A model generated the notes under the pieces. That model was not told the origin of the DNA and searched no databases. It worked only from the letters and a program-made list of their open reading frames with translations. Source: Desmodesmus armatus (taxonomy: Eukaryota > Chlorophyta > Chlorophyceae > Sphaeropleales > Scenedesmaceae). Taken from it: 64,000 bases of DNA. Positions 55,638 to 64,000 of this stretch are shown piece by piece. Positions within the stretch are counted from its first letter, which is position 1, and the number at the start of each line of letters is the position of its first letter. Location of the stretch: the NCBI GenBank assembly GCA_007449985.2, contig VIIQ02000688.1:62001-126000 (forward strand). Direction: 5' to 3'. Made by a program: the position numbers and the translations under genes.

Positions 55638-55748
55638 CACCAGCAGGGCCCTGGTGACGTGCCTGTGTGGCGCCAGCTGCTGCAGATCCTCCGGAAGCAC
55701 TGCGCACCTGCAGGTCCACAGCAGGCGGCTGCAGCACTGACAGAGTGA
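53784..55748 (+). CDS. F-box-like / leucine-rich-repeat protein (intact tandem copy)
   Basis: Two exons, 53784-55295 and 55647-55748, phase 0, 537 residues. The start is the ATG directly after a CTCCACAG acceptor, matching the position in the pseudogene copy; the frame extends further upstream but the paralogue supports this ATG. Residues about 9-45 (SLLEKLPEDVQRLLLQIL, then DDQRSMYRVAATSNHL) resemble an F-box-like helix set. From about residue 125 to 500 are LRRs of the form LxxLxxLxLxxCxL, e.g. LSGLHTLSLSVDD and LTRLVDLRLAEL. The protein ends GDVPVWRQLLQILRKHC plus an Ala/Gln tail. If the F-box reading is right it would select substrates for an SCF ubiquitin ligase; this is inference. It is the intact partner of a recent tandem duplication. 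The (CTG)16 tract before the second exon is intronic. Confidence 0.75.
55588..55635 (+). repeat. (CTG)n microsatellite at an intron 3' end
   Basis: About 16 CTG units form the polypyrimidine-like tract just upstream of the acceptor at 55646 in the intact LRR gene. Confidence 0.85.
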
Positions 55749-56600
55749 CCCGGTCATGTGCGGCAAGTGCAAGCTTGCGATATGCAGCTGCTGTTGCACC
55801 CGGGGGGCCCATTGCCAAGACCACCGTCGCCGCCGGCGGCACGCCACTGAGTCAAATTCAGCAACAGATCCCTGTCTGCTGCTGCCTAGCTGGGTCCAGG
55901 GCGTCCATAATGAGCAGTGGCTGATCACTTGCTGCTGTGGTGCAGCAGTAGTTTTGCCGGCAGCAGCAGAGCAGAGTCTGGGTGTGCTGCAGCCTGCCAG
56001 ATCTCTTGTAGGCGTCAGTGCAGCCGCAGCGGCTTGCATGCACCCACATTGATGCTGTGAGTGCTGCTAGCAGCAAGAAAAATGGGGACTGGGAATCATG
56101 CTGGTGTGACAGTTGTGACTGTATGTTTGGGGAGCAGGAGGCAGCCTAGCCTAGGGCAGGCAGGTCGGGGAAGAATTTCAATTTCGGGAAGCATCCGAGG
56201 TTTCAGGGTTAGTACAGACCGCCAATAGCCAACGGTTGCCGGTTTGGGCAATACGGTTATCAAGGTTGTCATTTGTCATAGCAGTTCTGATACAGTTGCT
56301 GTCTGATACAGTTGCAAGTCGATGGTGCCTGATGGCTGTGGCATGATGTTTGTGTGTGCTGCCATGCTGTCCTCTGCCATCATCATGTAGAACTGCATTA
56401 CACTGCAATGGTAGTGATCCTAGGATAGTTGCCTGATGTGTTGTGTAGTCAGCACCCTGATGTGCATTGTTCAGCTGTGCAAGGTACTGGCTCAATTGCC
56501 CTGTTGCCGACAGGGCAAGATGCACAAGTTGCGCAAGTTGCACGGCATGTTAGCAATCAACACCTGTAGCAATCGACCGTCGATCATGGCATGATCACCA

Positions 56601-56644
56601 GCAGCCGAGGGTCGGTCAGCAACTGCTGACCGACCCTCGGCTGC
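56601..56644. repeat. Perfect 21-bp inverted repeat with 2-nt loop
   Basis: The left arm 56601-56621 begins GCAGCCGAGGGTCGG; the right arm 56624-56644 is its exact reverse complement; AC separates them. The core CCGACCCTCGG also occurs near 53467. Confidence 0.95.
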
Positions 56645-57586
56645 ACGTACACAATCCATTGCCCATGGTCCCCGAGGACACAAAGCGTGGGCTGCAGCGC
56701 TCTCTAGCAGCAGTCCTGCCAGGTGGGCTAGCCAGCAATATCTCCCCACCTGAGGGTTTCACCTGGATCCACCCAGGTCACGGTAGGCAATGCTATTGAT
56801 GTGTGGCGACTGTGTCTGTGTGTAACAATTTTTCAAAAAGGATCAGAAACATGAATGCAGTTGCAATGGTGTCATGGCTTGTTCGCTTGGGCTGTTGCTG
56901 CATGGAACCCAAATCCACATCCACATGCAAGCCCTGCATGCGCAGCAGAGCCAGGCTGGCGCTGACATGCAGTGGCAGGCAGTAGGGCAGGACACCTTGA
57001 AGGGCAGGGAAAGCTCTGCAGGAGATGTCTGCGGTACTGCGTGCATGGCTGCAGTTTGGCAGTATCTCAGCACACTGTGCTAGGCTAGCGGTGGCAGGCT
57101 GCAGTGCTGAGCGTGTGCTGGAGCTCCTGCACTGCAGGGCCGGGCCCTGTCGGACAGCGCAGCATGCAGGAGCAGCGACAGTGGCAGTACCACCACAGCT
57201 GCTGTGTGATCCAGGGGTGCCGCTCAGCATGCCTGTGTGCAGCACCTGTGCTGCAGGGCCTGCAACAACCATTGCTGCAGCGTGCTGGCAGGGCTGTCAG
57301 AGCAGCAGCTGGTGGTGGGGACTGGGCAATTTTGTGGGGGCTGCGATGTGAGCCGATACAGAGGCCTGCCGGGCAGCAGACTGGAAGCAGCACAAGCCAG
57401 CCTGTACGGCTCTCACTGCCGCGCTGATGTGAAGGAGTGCCGATCGCCAACATCCGACAGTTCAGGTGGCGACTTAATCCCATGTAGATTTCTAAAAGAT
57501 GTGCAAACAGCATAGCAGATGTATGAAAGCACGGTGTTCGCAAGGTTGCTCACCGGAGGGTATGTGGTAATGTTACTGCCGACGTC

Positions 57587-57602
57587 CAACGGTCGACCGT
57601 TG
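57587..57602. repeat. 16-bp perfect palindrome
   Basis: CAACGGTCGACCGTTG reads the same on both strands; it lies about 540 bp upstream of the frame at 58141. It could be a dimeric regulator site or part of a decayed inverted-repeat element. Confidence 0.7.
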
Positions 57603-58140
57603 ACAATCTGACATATGACGTAAAGCAAGCCTGTCTTCAACGCGCAACAGTCTGCTGCTGTGGCTGCACGACAGTGGTGTTTGTTCTTCAAGCTCGTGAT
57701 CGTGCGCACTCGGGTACGACCACAGCGCACTGATAGCAGCACAACAGCAGCAGAACCTCAGCATAAATAGTTGAGGCAGGAACAGGTCAGCAAATGGTTC
57801 GCTGACGCTCAAGACATATTGCCATTCATTCGAGGCATCCACGACAACAGCAAAAGCCCCGCTGAGCTACAGCATATGCTGGATGAAGGGTGAGCGAGTC
57901 AGTTACACTGCTGCACGCTGCGCAAGAGAAGCCAGCCTATGTCATGCGTACTGCACACCAAGGAACTTGCATGCCACACAAGTTGCACCAAGGGGGGGCT
58001 TCACATACTAAGGGGGTGCCGGGCTAGTGCACTGCTTGATCGCCAGCATGAGGCACTGTGGCCTGCATGCAATGTGCCATCACGGCACAGGAGTCCTGTG
58101 GCTGCCCAGCACATCTGATTCATGTCTGATGCTGTAGTGC

Positions 58141-58310
58141 ATGGCGCATCAGGCAGCAGCAACTGCCTCGGCTACTAGCTTAATAAGACAGTACCGACTT
58201 ACTGACGTTCTTCAGACTCAAGTTGACCTGTCACCACCCCCCCTGCACTTGCACTACAGGCTGCTGGGCGCAGTGCAACCATTCCCACCAGACTCCAAAG
58301 TACCGCATGT

Positions 58311-58380
<70 letters not shown>

Positions 58381-58598
58381 TCACTGTCGCCTGGTGACAT
58401 CATACAACGTTTGGTGCCTCGCAACGGTCAACAAGCAGCGCTACTGCAGCGTCTGCACGACATGCAGGCACAGGGGCTGCCGCTCCTTCCCCCTTCAAAA
58501 GATGCTGCGTCAAGGGCCCAAAGCAGACAGCTCGCAGGGACAGGCCCCCACCCCAGCACAGCTAGCTCCACATTGAGCGCTAGTGCCAGCAGCATCAA

Positions 58599-58630
<32 letters not shown>

Positions 58631-59010
58631 ATAGAGTTGGCAGCAAGAGCCGTGCCAAGGCCGGGTTGAGCACAGCTTCAGATGCCAGCACCAACAGCAG
58701 CAGCAGCGGCGGCGGGGGCGGCAGTGGCCACAGGCATGCTGCTATGTCTCGATCTAGTGGGGCCAGCACAGGCAGCGAGCGCAACATCAGTTCTCAACAC
58801 CAGCCTGTCAAGGGGCTTGTGCAGTCGGCATTTGATGGTATCTTGGACGAGACCATCTCCGCTGTCTGCTGCAGCACCTGCTGTTGTGAGGGCTGCGCGA
58901 CCTCTGAACTCCAGATAGCGCAGAAAACCTTTATCCACGGCAGGCGCTTTTTCAAGGCGGCGGGATTTCCTGACCTAATACCAGCCCCGAGGCACCCACC
59001 GCTACAGTAG
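58141..59010 (+). CDS. Ala/Ser-rich reading frame immediately upstream of the MYND gene (separate small gene or frameshifted 5' part)
   Basis: 289 codons from MAHQAAATASATSLIRQYRL. It contains a CAG/GCA tract of about 22 units (58312-58378) read as Ala, then a Ser-rich linker. Its last 70 residues look ordered, with CCSTCCCEGC, FIHGRRFF and KAAGFPDL. It ends at TAG 59008-59010, five bases before the ATG at 59016 that opens the next coding frame. Continuous coding character across a frame change suggests one gene with an indel here, an assembly error, or an unrecognised splice. The alternative is two genes or an upstream frame. No family recognised. Confidence 0.45.
58312..58379 (+). repeat. 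CAG/GCA microsatellite, about 22 units
   Basis: Near-pure trinucleotide run read as poly-Ala in the frame beginning 58141. Confidence 0.9.
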
Positions 59011-59015
59011 GGTAT

Positions 59016-62000
59016 ATGTCCAAGCTGCTTCCAGTCCTGGCTGCTAGGCTGTTTGACCCTGCTGGCGGCCACAAGCTTGCTGCTGTGCAAAACTCCATAC
59101 AAGTGTTGCAGAGGTAGGGGCTTGCAAAGAGCTGATAAGTTGCCTCCTGAGGGTTTGTGGGTTGGACTGCAATTGCTGCTTACGTATTACATGTGTCTAC
59201 ATGTCTACATATGGCAGCTGACGCATGCATGTATACGCATATGCCCTTGGAGTCCAATGACCGTTATGAAAGATGGCCTTGCTGTGTCAACGCCCGGCGT
59301 CCACTGGCAGGTCAGAGGACTAGCCTGAAGTCTGAGCCTGTGGCTTCATTCAGTCAACAAGGTCTGCTTGTGGCTCTGTGTGTTTGCAGGCACGTGGTGC
59401 TGCCCATAATCAGCGACACAGGCTCAGCACTGGGAGCAGCTGCTGATGGCAGGAAGTGGGCCGTGAATGTTGCTGTGGCAGCCAGCAAGTCTGGTTTGCT
59501 GGGTTCCCTGGGCTGGCGTCTAGATGCTCTGCACTACCAGCTGCGCTACCCAGTCAGCGACAGTGCCGCTGTGCGGCAGATCCAAACGGCCGTTCAGAGC
59601 GACAGAAAGGTAGGGGGTGGTGATGTTTTTTTACCAGTGATGTTCTTGCACCAGCCGCCCGGCAGTGGCACTATACTACACAGTAGTACTGTGGCACGTG
59701 CGGCGGTTGTGGAAGAGCATGCGTGCGTGAATGCAGCTTTACACACGATTGATCACCTGTCTGAGTGCCAGAATTGCTGAAACGATGGTGGCAAGATGTG
59801 GGCAATTTAGTAACGCAGCTTGGCAGACTCTGCCAGGCGTATGCTTCTATTCTACGTAATGTTGACTTTCTCAACGAAGTCGATTGCAACTTCTGTAACT
59901 ATCCAATGCCTAAGGATGCTCCTAACTATCCAATGCCTGTGTACAGCACCAACTACTGTGTGGGTCTTGTAGTGCCTATGTAGCGCGATTGTAGTTGACG
60001 CTACAACGGCAACGCTACAAAAATCTTGTAGCGTACTCAAGACTACAAACGCACTACAAACGCGCTACATGCACACTGCAAACGCGCTACAAACGCGCTA
60101 CAAAGGCACTCTTTTGTAGCGTGTTTGTAGCTGGTCTGCACTGTCAGAGTGCAACCGTTGACTGTTGGACTTTCGCTTGGTGCCTTTACTAAAGGTATCA
60201 AGAACAATGGGTTTGAGGATTTAACGTTGAATCCTGCTTCAATGCACTGTTCCCATGTGTGCTGTGCAGGGCCGGCAGCTGTCACCTGCAACATCTGCAG
60301 CTGGGCCCAAGCCTGGCGCTGCTTTGCCACCCAGCACTGGCGGCACCGTAGGCAGCAGCCTGACAGTGCAGCAGGCAGCCATGCAGCACCTGCTGGCAGA
60401 GCTGCTGCTGGTGTACCAGTGGACAGCAGCCCTGTGCCGCATCTGGCCCCAGCCCAGCAGCATCACCGATGCAGGGGGCCTCAGCAGTCTGTTGAGCAGC
60501 GCCATGAGTACTGCAGCAGAAGTGGTGGCGCAGCTCCCACACATGAACTTCACGGTGAACACAAATCCCAACCCAACAGCTGACGGTGTGCGCAGCCAGG
60601 ATGGCCCACTTGTTGATGCCAGCAGCAGCAGCAGCAGCCACTGTGATCCCACTGCCACTCCCACGCACACCAGGCAGTCCGCTCAGCTACTAGCAGGTCC
60701 TGTCACAGCAGCAGTGCTGGAGGTGTCAGCTCTGGTGCTGGAGCCCCTAGGGTCCACCCTGCTGCAGCAGCAGCTAGCTGCAAGGCAGGGAGCTCAGCCA
60801 CCCGGCCTGTCTACCTCAGCCAACGCCATGTGTGCAAAGCTGGCAGGTAGCAACGTAGTGGATCTGCTGCATGCCATGCTGACAGTCTGCCTGCACCAGC
60901 TGGTGCTGCATGCTGAGCGCGCAGAGACGTTGTGTGCTGAGGCCCCCTTGCAGCTGGATGCCGAAAGCAGCTTGCAGCAGCAGAGTGCCGCCCTCATCCA
61001 TGCAGCATCTGGCAGCGCCAGTGCCAGCAGGAGCATTGCTGAGGTAGCCGAGGGCTACTTGCTGCAGCATGCAGACACACTGCAGGCCAAGCAGCTAGCA
61101 GCACCAAGCAGGGCGGCAGTGTCTGCCTGGCGGGCTGTGTGTGAGCGCCAGTGGGCAGACATGTCCCTTTCGCTCTCCCTGCCGGCGGCAGCTGCTGTGC
61201 TGTCCAGCATACAGCCCAGTGCAGCTGCTGCAGCAGCTGCAAGCTCCTCAGGGGGTGTGGGTGATGCAGCTGCTGCTGTGTGGGCTGTGCAGGACTGTGA
61301 CCGTCTTGATGGCCACTTTGACATCTTCGGCAAAGGCAGATCCAGCACAGGTGCAGGCACTCCAGTGGCCTCCAGCAGCAGCGGCAGGGGCAGTACTGCC
61401 CCTGGCTCCTCACAAGGCTCCAGTACTGTCGCAAGCACAAGCAACCCCAGCACCAGCAGTGTTGGCAGCAGCAGCAGCAGCAGCAGCTGTGACAGTGCAG
61501 GGTGTGCAACCCCAGCACAGGCCAGTATGAAAGCTTCTAGCCCACCCTCAGCTTCAGAGCCCATCCTGAGTGTTGCCAGCTGCACCCACACAGCAGCAGC
61601 CCTCGCAGCAGTCTGCCAGCACCTTTTTGACAGCAAGAAGACTCCTTGCGAAATCAGCGGCAGCCTGGCATGCACTCTGCTGGCTACAGCAGCAGCAGCC
61701 CTCAGCCTTCAGGGTGCAGCTGCACTGCCGCTGGTGTCTGCTGCTGCTTCAGCAGTAACGGCATTGCTGAATAGCGCGGCGCAAGCACAGCAGCCCTCCC
61801 AAGCAGCTGGTGATGAGCAGCAGCAGCACAGCACCCTGGCGGCGCAATCCCAAGTGCCTAGCAGCGCACCACAGTCACATGCCGTTGCTGCTGCTGGGAC
61901 TGCTAGCCTAGCAGCGGCTGATTGGCTGCTGTGCCTATCTCTGGCAGCAGACCTGACGAAAGCAGTCCTGCAGCTGGAGGGTCAGCACACAGTCCAGGCC

Positions 62001-62627
62001 AATGCAGCTCTTGGCAGTGTCGGCAGCACTTGCTGCTTAATAGTGCTCAACGATCTCCTCAGGCTTCTGCTTGAGTGCATGCATGCAGGGGCATGCTCCA
62101 CAGCAACAGCCATGCAGCTTAGGGAGCTCCAGACTGCTGCATATGCAATGCAGCTCGTGGAGGCAGTCATCAGACATTTGGCCTTCAAGCAGACCTCAGG
62201 CAAAGCAGAATTGCAACTTGCAGCTGAGCTTATTGTCAATGGCAGCAATGTGCAGCTCCGATACTTGGAACACACAGGCTGTGCTATTGTCAACCTAGCA
62301 CTGCAGCTTGTCTTCTGCCGCCCTGGGGGTCAGCCTGTGGTGGGGTCAGTGCAGGGTCAGCAGCTGCTGCAGTCCTGCTCCTCACTGCTGCTAACATGTG
62401 TCAGCATCATGCACGGCTGGCCGCAAACAGCCTCCTTATTGTGCGTAGAGCTGTGTGACAATCTGCTGCCGCTGCTGCAGCGCTCAGAGGCGCAGGCACC
62501 AGCAGGCAAGAGCAGCGGCGGCATGTCTAGGTCCACAGCGGCAGGCCTGGTGCTTGTAGGCCGCTGCCTGGTGGCACTTGGGACTGCACTGACCCCAAGA
62601 GAATTTGGTGACACCAGCAGCAGCAGC

Positions 62628-62660
<33 letters not shown>

Positions 62661-63910
62661 GGCAAATACAGCAGCGGTCCCAGCATAAGGCCAGACATGG
62701 GGCAGCATGGCAACTGCCTCGATTATTGGCTGGAATCCTGGTCAGGTCAGCAGGCCAGTGTCATGAACCAGACTGACGCACACCTCCGCACCCTCGTCAG
62801 GGAGACCGCAAGCACCTTGCAGCGGGCCATGCAAGGCCTGCTGGTCTCTGTGCGATCCATCAACCAGGCTCTGCAGCAGCAGGCAGCTTCACAAGGCTCA
62901 GGCCACACAAGCACAGCCTCAGCAGCAGTAGCAGCAACAGCATTGGAGAACGCGGCAGGTAGCAGCCACACCCTGTCCAGCCAGACCAGCAGCAGCACGA
63001 ACGTCGCCACCAGCAGCAGCGCAACCAGCAGGCCCATAAGTTATGTGGGCCACTGTGAGGCGGGCGGTGGCAGTGACACTGCCCAGCACTGTGGTCGTGA
63101 CCAGCAGCAGCAGATACCACCGGACTTGCTGCTGGCGGGAATGGACACGGCAAAGTCTGCGCTAGAGGCAGCAGTGGTGCCTCTCAGTGCAGTTCTTGCA
63201 CCATACCTCCAACAAGGGGTTGACCCTGCCGCGGTGCCTGCATCTACATGCTGCCTGTCGGCGTCACTGCCGACAGCATTGGTTGCAGCGGGGGAGGCGC
63301 TGTGTGCTGCTGTGCCCAGCAGCGCCTGCTGCAGCAACCCCCGCTGCACCAACCTGGGCGGGATCAGTGCAGGCTTTGCGCTGGTGCGGGGTAAGGGCTG
63401 CGTGTGTGGTGGATGCTTGGGTGTGCAGGCTGGAGGTGCAGCAGCTGTGCCCAGCGATGCTCCGGGCGCCCTGGTGGCAGCAAGGTGAGAATATTGTTAC
63501 AGCCTGTTGAGTGCAACCGTTGTTGTCACCGTGACGGCGGCCATCAGTACTGACTATATAGTGATGGTGGAGCTACTAGGCAGGCTGATGCCCATCATAG
63601 TGACTGCATCTGAGAAGATGTGCAGCGATGATCACATGTCATGCCGCATGCCGCATGCGTATGATACGGTTTGTTTGTGATTGAGGATCTGCCTTAGGCT
63701 CCAAACTTGTGTCTATAGCCTTGAGCTTGTCTGGTCCAGCAGCTGGGTCCCAGCAACTACTGACTTCACCATGATGGCAACACTCTTGCTTGTGCTACTG
63801 GTGCTGCCAACAGGTACTGCTCTCGTGCGTGTCAGGTGGCTCACAGGCCGCAGCACAAGGCGCTGTGTGCCAGGCTGGCGCAGGCAGCTGCAGCAATACG
63901 CGACAATTGA
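59016..63910 (+). CDS. MYND-type zinc-finger protein, large low-complexity (function unknown)
   Basis: Exons 59016-59113, 59390-59609, 60270-63484 and 63814-63910 agree in phase and give 1209 residues. The first two exons encode MSKLLPVLAARLFDPAGG and RHVVLPIISDTGSALG-like ordered sequence. The very long third exon is Ala/Ser/Gln-rich with helical blocks such as LLAELLLVYQWTAAL. The C-terminus, about residues 1120-1197, is a MYND finger split by an intron: CCSNPRCTNL, then KGCVCGGC, then YCSRACQVAHRPQHKALC, giving the C-x2/3-C, C-x2-C, YC-x3-C and H-x3-C ligand pattern. The usual Trp of AHW is Arg (AHR). MYND fingers mediate protein-protein contacts, often with proline-rich partners; a role here cannot be given. 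The true start may lie in the frame at 58141. Confidence 0.75.
59985..60132 (+). repeat. Short-repeat array with CTACAAACGC motif and terminal inverted copies
   Basis: Several direct copies of CTACAAACGC(G) between 60041 and 60105, with TTGTAGCG or TTTGTAGC inverse copies at about 60026 and 60115-60129. The whole can fold as hairpins. It lies in the MYND gene intron 59610-60269. Confidence 0.75.
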
Positions 63911-64000
63911 GCAGGAGAATCTTTTGTGCACTGCAGGGGCTCCTGCCCCGGCAGGAAACGCCGATGCAGCAGACATACTAGGCAGCTAATGATGTGGACT
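63911..64000. other. 3' flank of the MYND gene to window end
   Basis: 90 bp with no further feature seen; the poly(A) signal is probably beyond the window. Confidence 0.5.

Larger units (their letters stand above)
55749..58140. other. Intergenic region after the intact LRR gene
   Basis: The first about 460 bp are shared with the flank of the pseudogene copy (51619-52090), marking the extent of the segmental duplication. The rest holds short frames, the 21-bp hairpin at 56601, a TGTAA at 56821-56825 too far from the LRR stop to assign, and a 16-bp palindrome at 57587-57602. No gene recognised. Confidence 0.5.

Noticed and set aside
60030..60130. CRISPR-like array in the repeat cluster
   Set aside because: Units are about 10 bp, adjacent and without unique spacers of constant length, and the setting is a eukaryotic intron.

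Overview
The window is nuclear DNA of a eukaryote, most probably a chlorophycean green alga. The evidence is dense GT-AG introns with near-constant GTGAGT/GTGGGT donors and (T)GCAG acceptors, very CAG/GCA-rich coding sequence with long Gln, Ala and Ser runs, several TGTAA motifs downstream of stop codons, and a green-lineage gene set. The codon flavour and low-complexity style suggest a Scenedesmus/Tetradesmus-like alga, but that is inference. No prokaryotic, organellar or viral replicon was seen.

Layout. 207-7771 (minus): CEP290-type ciliary transition-zone protein, N-terminal half, probably running off the left edge. 8817-10322 (minus): 233-residue STI1-domain protein. 10651-13689 (plus): EamA/DMT-family transporter with a 300-residue disordered tail. 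15407-22584 (minus): complete SEC23 of the COPII coat in 15 exons. 24449-32364 (minus): complete mitochondrial 3-methylcrotonyl-CoA carboxylase beta subunit in 14 exons, with a 2.6-kb intron holding a possible antisense nested gene. 32890-35273 (plus): atypical short-chain dehydrogenase, divergent from MCCB. 36496-46493 (plus): cellular RNA-dependent RNA polymerase with a DYDGD catalytic motif and a polyglutamine N-terminal extension of about 630 residues. 48402-51618 and 53784-55748 (plus): tandem copies of an F-box-like/leucine-rich-repeat gene, the first broken by three frameshifts and carrying a tRNA-derived SINE in its intron, the second intact. 58141-63910 (plus): an Ala/Ser/Gln-rich protein ending in a MYND zinc finger, preceded by an out-of-frame upstream reading frame.

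The genes do not form a pathway; they are ordinary neighbours in a eukaryotic genome. The most notable item is the RdRP, because Chlamydomonas reinhardtii is generally reported to lack a canonical RDR. Other notable items are the SINE with a clean 16-bp target-site duplication, three cases where a short segment spanning an exon edge is duplicated beside the real exon, long pure G/C homopolymers, and a perfect 21-bp inverted repeat. Exon models were built by hand from open frames, splice consensus and phase agreement. In every model given, the exon lengths sum to a multiple of three. None was checked against transcripts or databases.
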